The notes: a model not told the origin generated them from the sequence alone. A stretch of 64,000 nt of DNA from JAUXEH01 sp965533275 (GCA_965533275.1 CBESWG010000012.1:17897-81896), one strand, 5' to 3'; shown: positions 8,405 to 16,986, numbered from the stretch's first letter. A program made the numbers and translations.

Positions 8405-9055
8405 CTAGGCAGATTTCTCCACCAACGCCAATGCTTTTTTGACTGCTTCGTTGGCGTTCTCGGCATAAGCATCCGCTCCAATCCTATCAGCCCAACGCTG
8501 CGTGATAGGAGCGCCTCCTACCATTGTTTTAAACCGTTCTCGCAAACCGGCCTTCCGCAGCTCTTCCTCGAGCCTTTTTTGCCCCGGCATCGTTGTTGTC
8601 AACAGGGCACTGGTTCCAATGATGTCCGCATCCACTTCCAACGCCTTGTCGATAAATGTCTGAATATCCACATCATGTCCAAGATCATAAATTTCAAATC
8701 CGTTTACCTGCAGCAAAGATACAACCAACATCTTACCGATATCATGGATGTCGCCCTGAACTGTGCCGATAACGATTTTTCCGTTAATTTCCTGTGATCC
8801 TTCGGGAAGCGTTTCGATCAAGATATTATTGGCTGATCTCATGGCACTGGCAGCCTCTATCAGTTCGGGCATAAAGATCTCGCCGCGGGCAAAAAGTTCA
8901 CCGATCTCAGTAATGCCAACCCGGTATCCCTGACTTATGAATTCAACCGGATCCAGCCCTTGGTCTATGCCGGCCTTGGCGATTTCTTCTGCCCTACGGA
9001 TGTCATGCTGAATGATCGAATCCGCTGCCGCCTCAAACAACTCTTCTTTATTCAT
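8405..9055 (-). CDS. mtbC: Methylamine corrinoid protein, second copy, between pylSc and pylB
   Basis: This 216-residue protein has the cobalamin-binding motif DIHDIG with the ligand histidine near residue 104, followed by SALLTTTM and VGGAPI, as in the paralogue at 2687-3337. GGAGG lies eight bases before its ATG. It sits inside the pyl operon between the synthetase gene pylSc and the biosynthetic gene pylB, an unusual place for a substrate-pathway gene. Which methyltransferase it serves is unclear; MtbB is the simplest partner. Its stop is UAG, backed up by an in-frame UAA three codons on. Confidence 0.92.
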   Translation of the reverse strand: MNKEELFEAAADSIIQHDIRRAEEIAKAGIDQGLDPVEFISQGYRVGITEIGELFARGEIFMPELIEAASAMRSANNILIETLPEGSQEINGKIVIGTVQGDIHDIGKMLVVSLLQVNGFEIYDLGHDVDIQTFIDKALEVDADIIGTSALLTTTMPGQKRLEEELRKAGLRERFKTMVGGAPITQRWADRIGADAYAENANEAVKKALALVEKSA

Positions 9056-9114
9056 AGCCGGCCTCCGTTGTTTTTATTTCCTGCCAACTTCCCAAAAGCT
9101 TTGCCATATCTCTG

Positions 9115-9954
9115 TTATACATTCAAGCGAATACCATTCAGATAAGATAACGACCTCCCCGCTTTTTGTATATTCTGATATTTCTCCCTCACCATAATGA
9201 GCCTTTCCAATCCAAAGCCGATCCCCACCCACGGATCCCGAATGCCCCAACGGGAGTCCAACTTATGGGGGCCTAGCGCACTGGATGCGATCTCAACACT
9301 ATCAACGATAATGTCTATGGTTTTCCCATAGACATTGCTTGCTTTAGAGCTTAGGGTATACTCACCTACACCAGCGGTTTCCATTATCCCATCCGCCAGT
9401 TCCTTCAGACGGTCTTCTCCCTTCTTCGTGGACGATCCGAGTTCTACCAGGTTGAGCATTGTGAATTCATTGTCGTGGAATTTCCCCATACTGTCCTTAC
9501 GAAAACAGGGACCGATTTCAAATATTTTAATGGGTTTATCCCAGACTCGGGTTAATTTTTTTAGAAGAAGATAGAGGTTCGGAGCCAGCATCGGTCTCAG
9601 ACATTTTTTCCCGTTGAGCCAAAACACCTGCTTGAAGAGAGGGTGGTTTTCATCGACAGACATCTTCTCGAGAAAGCCCTTGGATATAATGAGTGGAGTA
9701 GAGACTTGGACAAATCCCTGGCTGCAAAGAAAATCGACCAGCCTGGATTCCAATTCGAACAAGAGAGATGGACGCACTTTATTCTGCCTCTCTTTAAGAT
9801 CCCTCCGGTGTCTTGTGGTTAGCCGGGACTCTATTGCGAAGAATGCTGTGTCTCTTTCTGACAGATCGGGAAAAAACAGTGTTTGCTCATACTGTTCTGC
9901 ATTCAACTCTCTAAGTCTTTGTTTTTGGGATTTTGTCCAATCGATTTTTTCCAT
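9115..9954 (-). CDS. pylSc: Pyrrolysyl-tRNA synthetase catalytic domain PylSc
   Basis: PylSc activates pyrrolysine with ATP and charges tRNA-Pyl. The 279-residue product is the class II catalytic core only, as in the split synthetases of bacteria such as Desulfitobacterium (about 288 residues). Motif 2 is seen as LRPMLAPNLY and the later FEIGPCFRKD ... EFTMLNLVE segment that lines the amino-acid pocket; motif 3 is GIGFGLERLIM. The N-terminal tRNA-binding half is encoded separately at 4846-5184. A sigma70-type promoter is seen at 9988-10016 and AAGGCG precedes the ATG, so pylSc is probably the first gene of the operon. Confidence 0.95.
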   Translation of the reverse strand: MEKIDWTKSQKQRLRELNAEQYEQTLFFPDLSERDTAFFAIESRLTTRHRRDLKERQNKVRPSLLFELESRLVDFLCSQGFVQVSTPLIISKGFLEKMSVDENHPLFKQVFWLNGKKCLRPMLAPNLYLLLKKLTRVWDKPIKIFEIGPCFRKDSMGKFHDNEFTMLNLVELGSSTKKGEDRLKELADGIMETAGVGEYTLSSKASNVYGKTIDIIVDSVEIASSALGPHKLDSRWGIRDPWVGIGFGLERLIMVREKYQNIQKAGRSLSYLNGIRLNV

Positions 9955-9987
9955 GATTCGCCTTGAGAGAGAAGCTATCTTTCTAAA

Positions 9988-10016
9988 ATCTTATTCCAAG
10001 TTCTGCTCATTATCAA
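9988..10016 (-). promoter_or_regulatory. Promoter of the pyl operon
   Basis: On the reverse strand TTGATA (10016-10011) and TAAGAT (9993-9988) are separated by 17 bases, a good sigma70-type spacing. Transcription would start about 9980, some 25 bases before the pylSc ATG. No experimental support. Confidence 0.55.
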
Positions 10017-10056
10017 ATTCTGAATCCATCACTGTAGGTGTGATCCAACAGGCTGG

Positions 10057-10140
10057 CTACTTCATGGTGTGCATCAGGGCTTGATGGATTTCGCCCCGCA
10101 GAAGACACTGGCTGATACTGAGTCATTTCTATTTCCTTTC
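10057..10140 (-). pseudogene. Shredded remnant of an ornithine-cyclodeaminase-family gene
   Basis: The reverse strand keeps three pieces of a copy of the gene at 193-1149. They are the ribosome binding site with ATGACT (AAAGGAAATAGAAATGACT), a middle piece coding SISQCLLRGEIHQAL, and the last codons (Thr-Met-Lys-UAG). Two internal deletions, at a TGAC microhomology and between the related HQAL and YHAL codons, join them. Over about 45 bases the middle piece differs from the intact gene at three positions, all silent. The start and the middle piece are no longer in phase, so it cannot code for the protein. Confidence 0.75.
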
Positions 10141-10212
10141 CAAGTGTTTGTTCATTATAAAATCAAAATCAAGTGTTTACAAATTGAAATTATTGTCCTT
10201 TCGATCGTTAAT

Positions 10213-10241
10213 TTGACTTCAAATGACTCCTCTGATATAAC
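10213..10241 (+). promoter_or_regulatory. Promoter of the amino-acid permease gene
   Basis: TTGACT (10213-10218) and TATAAC (10236-10241) are 17 bases apart, each one base off the sigma70 consensus. The start point would be near 10248, leaving a leader of about 20 bases before the ATG at 10269. Together with the pyl promoter this makes the 9955-10268 region a divergent control region; the rest of that region holds the cyclodeaminase remnant and AT-rich sequence. Confidence 0.55.
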
Positions 10242-10268
10242 GATGCGCGCCATGTGGGGTAACCACAG

Positions 10269-11663
10269 ATGAGCAACCAAACAACACAAGATTCCCCGCA
10301 ACTCTTGCGGAAAATGAACCTTCTGGATTCAACTTTTTTGGTTATTGGGGCCATCGTTGGTTCGGGAATTTTCATGACGACCGGTTTTATCGCCGAGTAT
10401 CTTCCATCACCTCTCATGATCCTGATTGTTTGGCTGCTGGGCGGTTTTTTCGCTTTATGCGGAGCCTTGGCATTTGCCGAGTTGGGAGCCATGTATCCCC
10501 GGGCAGGAGGACAATACATCTATTTGCGGGAAGCATACGGTCCTTGGGCAGGATTTCTCTACGGATGGGGATTTTTCTGGGTCATCGAGTGCGGAGGGGT
10601 TGCTGCTCTTGCCATCGGGTTTGCAGAATACTTTGGCTACTTTGCCCCGGCTCTATCGACCAAGACCTATCTTTTAAAAGCCCATTTCCTGGGCTTTAAT
10701 TTTGCCTTATCTGCAGGTCAAATGATCGCGGTTGCCTCCATATTGTTTTTGTCCTCCATAAATTATATTGGCATCAAGAGCGGCATCGTTGTTCAGAATA
10801 TTTTAACCTTTTTACGGATTGCGGCTGTGGCTGTTTTGATTGTTCTAGGTCTGACTGTCGGCTCGAAGGCAGGTGTGGTTTCTTTTGCGGGATTATTGAC
10901 AGGCGATATATCCTTCAATATCAAACTTTTCGGACTGGCATTCATAGCCGTTCTCTGGACCTATGACGGCTGGTATGGGATAAACTGCGCCGCCGGAGAG
11001 ATAAAAAATCCAGGAAAAAACATTCCACGGGGTTTGATCCTGGGAACTCTGAGTGTGATGCTTATCTATTTTTTGGTTAATCTTGTCTATGTGGTCGCTC
11101 TGCCAGTCGAACGGATGAAAGGAGTCACACGTATCGGAGAATTGGCTTCCACTCAGCTCTTCGGACCGACAGCGACTTTGTTCATATCAGGCACGATCAT
11201 GATTTCAATCTTCGGGTGTCTGAGTGCATCCATCCTTTATGGACCGAGAGTTTTCTTCGCCATGGCCCAGGACCGATGTTTCTTCAAAAGCATGCGATAC
11301 GTCCATCCCCGCTACAGGGTCCCGACAAAAGCCATTGTCTGGCAGGGGATCTGGTCTTCCCTTCTCTGCTTATCCGGGAGCTATCAGGACCTGTTTGAAT
11401 ACGTCGTGTTCGCGCTTGTCATATTCTGGGCGGCGACCGGATTGGCAGTCATCGTCCTTCGATTCAAACAGCCTGAGATCCCCAGGCCTTATAAGACATG
11501 GGGATATCCTGTCCTACCCATCCTTTTTGTCTTGATCAATCTCGGTGTTTTTTTGAACACGATCTGGGGACAGCCTCTTCAGTCTCTCATCGGACTCAGT
11601 ATTCTCATCGCCGGTATTCCTGCCTTCCTCTACTGGCAGTCTAAGGACCGTGGAGCATCCTAG
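10269..11663 (+). CDS. APC-family amino acid permease
   Basis: This 464-residue protein has about twelve hydrophobic segments and opens with the APC-superfamily signature of the first membrane helix, VIGAIVGSGIFMTTG, where the broken helix binds the amino-acid backbone. The AELGAMYPRAGGQYIYLREA segment is also typical of the LAT-like/APA branch. It would move an amino acid across the inner membrane, by exchange or proton symport; the substrate is unknown. It is read divergently from the pyl operon with its own promoter and ends in UAG. The neighbourhood suggests, but does not show, uptake of an amino acid used by the adjacent catabolic genes. Confidence 0.88.
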   Translation: MSNQTTQDSPQLLRKMNLLDSTFLVIGAIVGSGIFMTTGFIAEYLPSPLMILIVWLLGGFFALCGALAFAELGAMYPRAGGQYIYLREAYGPWAGFLYGWGFFWVIECGGVAALAIGFAEYFGYFAPALSTKTYLLKAHFLGFNFALSAGQMIAVASILFLSSINYIGIKSGIVVQNILTFLRIAAVAVLIVLGLTVGSKAGVVSFAGLLTGDISFNIKLFGLAFIAVLWTYDGWYGINCAAGEIKNPGKNIPRGLILGTLSVMLIYFLVNLVYVVALPVERMKGVTRIGELASTQLFGPTATLFISGTIMISIFGCLSASILYGPRVFFAMAQDRCFFKSMRYVHPRYRVPTKAIVWQGIWSSLLCLSGSYQDLFEYVVFALVIFWAATGLAVIVLRFKQPEIPRPYKTWGYPVLPILFVLINLGVFLNTIWGQPLQSLIGLSILIAGIPAFLYWQSKDRGAS

Positions 11664-11704
11664 GGTGGGATTTGGGACAAACATGGCGCCACATTATTGA
11701 AGCG

Positions 11705-12469
11705 CTAATCTGCAGTACCCCCTCCATCAACGACTAGGGTTGCCCCCGTCATGAAGGTGGAGTCGTCTGAGGCAAGAAAGAGGGCGGCCTTGGCGATCTC
11801 TTCGAGAGTGCCCATCCGGCCCATCGGGCGCGTGGCAACGGCTTGCGCGTGATATTCTTCCCAGGTCAATCCAAACATCCTGGCTTCCTCCTCGAGCATC
11901 GGCGTTTTGACATCGCCGGGACAGAGGCAGTTCACGCGGATGCCCTGGCGGGCATGATCGATAGCCATGGCCTTGGTCATCAGTACGACACCGCCTTTGG
12001 AAGCGCAGTAAGAAACCGCTTGGTTTCCGCCCACGATTCCCCATCCGGAACCGTTATTGACGATCACACCGCTCCCTTGCTTGATCATCGCAGGCAGGAC
12101 GAACTTTGACATCAAAAACGTTCCTTTAAGGTTGATGTCGATGGTGAGATCCCACTCCTCTTCCGGACAGTCAACAGCAGTGTCCGCAAAATAGACACCG
12201 GCATTGTTGAACAGGATGTCCACCCTGTCGAATGCCTTGAGACTGGTCTCCACCGCATTTTGGCATTCATCGGGAAACCTAACATCTGCGGTGACAAAGA
12301 CAGCTTGGCCGCCAATTTTGTCTATCTCTTCGACAACTTGTCTGCATCTTTTTTCATCACGGCCCGTGATGCACACTCGGGCACCTTCCCTGGCAAAAAG
12401 TTCGGCTGTCGCTTTTCCGATCCCAGAGTTACCCCCGGTTATGATCGCCACTTTATCGGCCAGTTTCAT
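11705..12469 (-). CDS. Short-chain dehydrogenase/reductase (SDR)
   Basis: A classical SDR of 254 residues. The cofactor motif TGGNSGIGKA is near the N-terminus, followed by NNAG, a catalytic serine in the NNGSGWG region and the YCASK catalytic tyrosine-lysine pair; it ends with the usual TGATLVVDGGGT. These enzymes oxidise or reduce alcohol and keto groups with NAD(P). The start at 12469 is preferred since GGGAGGAAAAA precedes it; an upstream ATG at 12493 has no such site. It is the last gene of a leftward catabolic set (UroD-like, ThDP enzyme, hydantoinase), 115 bases after the UroD-like gene. Substrate unknown. Confidence 0.9.
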   Translation of the reverse strand: MKLADKVAIITGGNSGIGKATAELFAREGARVCITGRDEKRCRQVVEEIDKIGGQAVFVTADVRFPDECQNAVETSLKAFDRVDILFNNAGVYFADTAVDCPEEEWDLTIDINLKGTFLMSKFVLPAMIKQGSGVIVNNGSGWGIVGGNQAVSYCASKGGVVLMTKAMAIDHARQGIRVNCLCPGDVKTPMLEEEARMFGLTWEEYHAQAVATRPMGRMGTLEEIAKAALFLASDDSTFMTGATLVVDGGGTAD

Positions 12470-12584
12470 TTTTTCCTCCCTACTTTGTCTCATGCTTCAT
12501 AATCGCGTGAATGAGGTTAAGATTATTACGCGTTTTTGTCGATTCTTTCAATGGATACCGGTCGGCATTATAACTTCTTTATTA

Positions 12585-13700
12585 TCAATACAAACATTCA
12601 TGAGCGGCTTCGGCATACCAGCGCAGTTTTTCCAATGGTGTCTCGAAGAAATGATCGGACAGCGAACAGATATATCCCCCGTCCTCCCCCACCGTTCGGA
12701 AGAGTTTGTGGACCGTTGACCGGATCAACTCTCTGTCTCCCTCAGTGACCACATTAAACTGGTCCATGCCTCCGATCAGGGCGATCCGACCGCCGATCTT
12801 TTTCGCGAATTCCCAGGGTTCAGAGTTCCCCCCGACGCTCGGGGGAGCCAGGGTTTCAGAGGCGTCACAGCCGTTCTGAACGATGAGCTCCTCGATGCCA
12901 CGTGTCCCTCCACAGGTGTGGTAGGTCACCATGAATCCCTGGTCATGCAGCGCGTCGTGCATTTCCCTGTCATAGGGAAGGCAGAACTCCTCATGGATAT
13001 CCGGCGAGATGAGGGTGGAGGATGAGGAGCCGCCGCCGGTCTCGATCAGGTCGAATTTCGCACCCTGCATGGATTCGATGAACTGAAGCTTTTTGGCGAG
13101 AAGGATCTGCAGCAGCTCGTGCACCCAAGTAGGCTTGTCAAATGTGGCCAGGATGAGATCGGTGATGTCGACCAGGCAAGCGGCATGCTGCCAACAGCCC
13201 GCCTGGTCTCCCCACACGAATCCGCGGAGGATGCCGTCATCTCCGATCTCAGCGTATCGCCGCCCCAACGGCTCCAGGTCCAGTTTCGGGACCGGCATGT
13301 ATTTCCTGATGAGCTCGATATCCTCGTCCCGCTTGATCAGGTACTCGGTGATCCACGTCGTCTTTCTGTCTCCCGCCGTCTTGTAGGTGAGATCCCCCTC
13401 CGGTGTCTCAATCGTGTGATGGACCTCCCGGTCGTCCGGGCCTGCACGGATCAGTTCTGGGATGTCTCTCCAGGTCCCCGTGTTGAACTTGGCAAAGTCC
13501 GCGTCAGTGACCCAAAACTGCGCCATCTCCTCGAAGTACTGGATCTGGGCATCGAAACCGATCCTCCGGCACGCCTCCAGGTCGCCGATGCCTCCCATGT
13601 ATTTGTCCAGATGATAGGCCTGCCACTGATGGACTGTGACGGGGAGTCTGTCCGGCTTTTCCCTGTTCAGGGCTTTGAGTAGGCGTTCCTTAGATGTCAT
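12585..13700 (-). CDS. Uroporphyrinogen-decarboxylase-family protein (UroD/MtaA-like)
   Basis: This 371-residue protein has the TIM-barrel pattern of the UroD superfamily, including the N-terminal SKERLLKALNREKPDRLPV and the C-terminal YHTCGG segment whose His and Cys match the zinc ligands of methyltransferases of the MtaA/MtbA type. In that family the members without heme genes nearby often move methyl groups from corrinoid proteins to a thiol or other acceptor. The methylamine cluster 3 kb away lacks a recognised methyl acceptor, so this could be one (inference). It follows the ThDP enzyme by 63 bases. True uroporphyrinogen decarboxylase is less likely. Confidence 0.75.
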   Translation of the reverse strand: MTSKERLLKALNREKPDRLPVTVHQWQAYHLDKYMGGIGDLEACRRIGFDAQIQYFEEMAQFWVTDADFAKFNTGTWRDIPELIRAGPDDREVHHTIETPEGDLTYKTAGDRKTTWITEYLIKRDEDIELIRKYMPVPKLDLEPLGRRYAEIGDDGILRGFVWGDQAGCWQHAACLVDITDLILATFDKPTWVHELLQILLAKKLQFIESMQGAKFDLIETGGGSSSSTLISPDIHEEFCLPYDREMHDALHDQGFMVTYHTCGGTRGIEELIVQNGCDASETLAPPSVGGNSEPWEFAKKIGGRIALIGGMDQFNVVTEGDRELIRSTVHKLFRTVGEDGGYICSLSDHFFETPLEKLRWYAEAAHECLY

Positions 13701-13763
13701 ATCAGGGCTTCGGCCGATCCTTATCTGAAGAAACCTGCCACTTGGAATCGAGGATGCCCCGCA

Positions 13764-15380
13764 TTACTTGCTCCCCTGCAGGATCAATCCATCATAGTCC
13801 ATTTTTTTAATAAAAGCCTCTATAACCACCGGACCGTCTGCCTTGGTAGCCCAGGCCAGAGCCTCGGCATATTCCTCGACGGTGGAAGCGGCCTTGACCG
13901 GAACTCCAAAGAAGCAGCCAGTAGAGCCGTATGAATTTCCAAACAGGCGGGTGCCGTAGCCGGGATGGTGCTTGTTCTCCTGTTTGATGGCTATCAGGGA
14001 CAGGCTGCTGTCAGTCATCAACACAAAAATGACCTTGGTTCTGAGGCGCATGGCCGTGGCCAATTCCCCGACCATCATCAGAAAACCTCCGTCACCGGTG
14101 ACACAGGCCACTTCGCGCTCGGGCCTGCTCAGCTTGGCGGAAATTGCCGCGGGGATGCCGAAACCCATGGAGGAACAGCCGTTAGTCATGAGCTGACATT
14201 CGGGAGAATGGGTTTTCCAGGCCTGGCCGATGAGATGCAGGTGTGCGCCCACATCGCAGGTTAAAATGCTGTCCTCGGGCAGTGTATCCCTCAGGAGACA
14301 CAAGGCCGCTCGAGCGTTGAACTTCCCCTCAGAGGCATTCAATTCTGCAAACATTGCAGATCGCCGCTCGGCAAGCGCATCCAAGTCCCAGTCCTTCGGG
14401 CCATGATCGGAGGCCAGCAGGCGTTCGAGCGCGGCCCGGATGTTCCCTGTGACGTCCAAGACTTCAGGGTAGAGCTCCCTGTCGATGTCCGCCGGGACCG
14501 TATCGACATGGATAAGCGGGACCGGAGGCATCCAGTCCTCGTAGTTGATCTCGACCGGGTCATAGCCAATTCCCAGTACCATGTCGGCCTGGGAGTGTGT
14601 CCTGCCGACCCGGTCGGCGAGGGCATGGGCCAGGACGCCGGCATAGGACGCGTGGCCCTCGGGCACCATCCCCTTTGCCATGGGAGTCAGTACCATAGGG
14701 ATCCGGAACTTGTCGGCCGCAGCCAGGGCCAGCTCGCGGACTCCTGCCCGCAGGGACGTGATGCCCAAGGCCATGACAGGCTTGCGGGAACGGACGAACA
14801 TGGTTTCCATTTTTGTCAAGGAGGAGGCATCGGGATTGTCGATAGGTGCAGATTTCGGCAGTCCGACATCCTCATCACCAGCGGGATCGGTTCCCATCCC
14901 CGCCGGGAGGCCGATGTAAGCCGGGCCGGGCACCTCGGAGCAGGCGGTCTCGTAGGCCCGGTACACGGTGGACCGTACGCTTTCGGGAGTCAAGCGCGCC
15001 TGTGACTTGGTGATGGGCTTGAAGAATGCCTGGTGGTCCATGTTCATCTGGACCGTTCGGGAAAGCATGGCATCGGGCATCTCATCCGCCAGAACGATCA
15101 TGGGGGAACGATCCAAGTAGCCCCCGCAGACCCCCGTACTGAGATTGCAGGCCCCGGGCCCGAAGGTGCCGAAGCAGGCGGCGATGTTCCCTGTCAGCCG
15201 CCAGTGCACATCAGCCATGAAACCCCCGCTGGCTTCGTTGCTGACGAGCACGAACTCGATCCCCTCAGTCGTGCGTAGTGCCTCAAGGTAATCGACCCAA
15301 TTCCCACTGGGAACGCCAAAAACATATCTGACGCCGACATCTTTCAGCGCCTCTATCAATGATCTCGCCACAGTGTTCAT
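13764..15380 (-). CDS. Thiamine-diphosphate-dependent enzyme, acetolactate-synthase-like
   Basis: The 538-residue protein has the three-domain plan of the pyruvate oxidase/acetolactate synthase family. Glu49 in VSNEASGGFMAD is at the place of the catalytic glutamate that activates thiamine, and the GDGGFLMMVGELATA segment is the ThDP-Mg motif. The motif usually ends in Asn-Asn; here the matching place reads Met-Thr-Asp-Ser-Ser, an unusual ending. It would decarboxylate or ligate a 2-oxo acid, but which is unknown. AAAGGAAAGCG precedes the ATG; the hydantoinase gene ends 18 bases upstream, so the two are co-transcribed. Confidence 0.82.
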   Translation of the reverse strand: MNTVARSLIEALKDVGVRYVFGVPSGNWVDYLEALRTTEGIEFVLVSNEASGGFMADVHWRLTGNIAACFGTFGPGACNLSTGVCGGYLDRSPMIVLADEMPDAMLSRTVQMNMDHQAFFKPITKSQARLTPESVRSTVYRAYETACSEVPGPAYIGLPAGMGTDPAGDEDVGLPKSAPIDNPDASSLTKMETMFVRSRKPVMALGITSLRAGVRELALAAADKFRIPMVLTPMAKGMVPEGHASYAGVLAHALADRVGRTHSQADMVLGIGYDPVEINYEDWMPPVPLIHVDTVPADIDRELYPEVLDVTGNIRAALERLLASDHGPKDWDLDALAERRSAMFAELNASEGKFNARAALCLLRDTLPEDSILTCDVGAHLHLIGQAWKTHSPECQLMTNGCSSMGFGIPAAISAKLSRPEREVACVTGDGGFLMMVGELATAMRLRTKVIFVLMTDSSLSLIAIKQENKHHPGYGTRLFGNSYGSTGCFFGVPVKAASTVEEYAEALAWATKADGPVVIEAFIKKMDYDGLILQGSK

Positions 15381-15398
15381 CGCTTTCCTTTCAGTGAC

Positions 15399-16838
15399 CT
15401 ATATGGAAGTATCGATCGAATCGTTCAACCTGCATGGGATAAATCTGCCACGCCCCTTCTCCGCCACACACTCTTCGCCGGCGATGATCAATTCGCCGCG
15501 TGAAAAGACCTTGACCACTTTTCCTTTGACATCGATGTTATCGTAGGCAGCGTAATCAGAAGCCATATGCAGCGTATCCGCATTCATGGTCCATTCTACC
15601 GAGGGATCGAAAAGTACGATGTCTGCATCTGCCCCGGGATTAAGGCTCCCCTTCCGAGGGGCCATCCCAAAAAGCCTGGCTGGTGCGGTGGAGACGATTT
15701 CAACCATCCTCGGCAGGGAAATCCTGCCTTTGACGACCCCTTCGGAATAGAGGACCGTCAAACGCGGCTCGATCCCCGGCATCCCCTCCGGACACAGCTC
15801 GAAATTTTCGTCACCGGCTTTTTTTGACTCCAAGGAAAAGGCGCAGTCATCCGTGGCGACAGTAGAAATTCGGCCGTCAGCGATCCCCCCCCACAATCCA
15901 TCCTGTGTGGCCTTGTCCCGGATAGGAGGGGAACCCAGCCATTTGTAGCCATCCTCACGGGCCAGCACCTCGTTCGTGAAAAGGAGATAGTGGGGAGTGG
16001 TCTCTGCAAAGACAGCATAGCCGGAGCTGCGGGCAGAGCTCACCACATCAAGCCCGGCGAGGGAGGAAAGATGGACGACATAGAGCCGTCCTCCTGTCTG
16101 TTTTACGATCTCGACGATGCGCCGGATGGCATTGGCTTCTGACTCTGGGGGCCTGCACAGGGAGTGGTCGATGGCCCTGGTGGTTCCGGCCCTCATCATG
16201 TCCATGGCATTTCTGTCGATGATCGTGCTGTCCTCTGCATGTACCATCAACATGCCCCCGTGATCCCGAAGGCAGCGGGACAGATCCGCGAATTCCCCGT
16301 CGGAAATAAAGCGCCCGGGCCTGCCGCTGTACAGGTTTTCGGCGGAGTCCCCTACCAAGGTCCGATAGGTCATGAAGCATTTGAAAGTGGGCAGTCCGGC
16401 TTCGATCAATCCTGGCACCTCTTCGATAATCTCGGGAGTGATATTCGAGAGGATGGGGTGTGCGCTCCAATCGATGAGCGCATTGTTTCTAGCCTGTTCT
16501 TCCTTGACCCTCAGAAGATTGATCAGCGGCTCTTCATGGATCTGATCCGAAAAATCGATAACGCTGGTCGTGCCGCCGAAGGCTGCCGCACGCGTGCCGG
16601 TGAAATAGTCGTGTACGCCCCGGTGACCCTTGTTGCTCTCGTTGAAGTGGATGTGGGGATCGACCGCGCCAGGTAAGACCAGCAGTCCCCGCGCATCGAA
16701 AACTTCGTCAGCATCGTGGCCGGACAGGTCGCCGACAGCGTTGATGCTCTCCCCGGTGACGAGGATATCCTGTGTGGATACTGCCTGCCCCAGCACAACG
16801 GTTCCGCCCTTGATCAATTTGGTTGGGGATGTTTTCAC
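15399..16838 (-). CDS. Dihydropyrimidinase / hydantoinase-family amidohydrolase
   Basis: A cyclic amidohydrolase of 479 residues. The metal-binding HIH motif (PGAVDPHIHF) is near residue 63; a lysine in FKCFMTY is at the place of the carbamylated metal bridge; VHAED, VVHLSS and TDDCAF complete the binuclear zinc site. These enzymes open hydantoin, dihydropyrimidine or allantoin rings at an amide bond. The GTG at 16838 has GAGG at good spacing; a TTG seven codons further upstream has none. It heads the leftward set with the ThDP enzyme, UroD-like protein and SDR. No amidase for the N-carbamoyl product is in the window. Confidence 0.85.
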   Translation of the reverse strand: MKTSPTKLIKGGTVVLGQAVSTQDILVTGESINAVGDLSGHDADEVFDARGLLVLPGAVDPHIHFNESNKGHRGVHDYFTGTRAAAFGGTTSVIDFSDQIHEEPLINLLRVKEEQARNNALIDWSAHPILSNITPEIIEEVPGLIEAGLPTFKCFMTYRTLVGDSAENLYSGRPGRFISDGEFADLSRCLRDHGGMLMVHAEDSTIIDRNAMDMMRAGTTRAIDHSLCRPPESEANAIRRIVEIVKQTGGRLYVVHLSSLAGLDVVSSARSSGYAVFAETTPHYLLFTNEVLAREDGYKWLGSPPIRDKATQDGLWGGIADGRISTVATDDCAFSLESKKAGDENFELCPEGMPGIEPRLTVLYSEGVVKGRISLPRMVEIVSTAPARLFGMAPRKGSLNPGADADIVLFDPSVEWTMNADTLHMASDYAAYDNIDVKGKVVKVFSRGELIIAGEECVAEKGRGRFIPCRLNDSIDTSI

Positions 16839-16879
16839 TTCTGATCTGCCTCGACTCAATGTACCATTCGCGACCAGAG

Positions 16880-16945
16880 ATTTCCAGCCTCCAGTCCCTC
16901 AGGGCCACCTCCGCCGATCCGGTGGATGCCTTGCGCTATGAGTGA
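16880..16945 (+). pseudogene. C-terminal remnant of an FtsX/MacB-type permease
   Basis: On the plus strand one frame reads ISSLQSLRATSADPVDALRYE and then stops (UGA, 16943-16945). This matches the last residues of the intact permease encoded on the opposite strand (VSFQSIKAALANPVDSLRYE). No start, and no upstream part of a permease, is visible; the frame runs back into the promoter side of the hydantoinase gene. It is therefore the tail of a lost permease gene. Confidence 0.6.
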
Positions 16946-16986
16946 GCCTAAACACACTCACACGGGGAGAGTACCCACAGTTGACT

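Noticed and set aside
16048..16470. Long frames on either strand inside the hydantoinase gene
   Set aside because: They are antisense or out-of-phase shadows of a well-conserved gene and show no domain.
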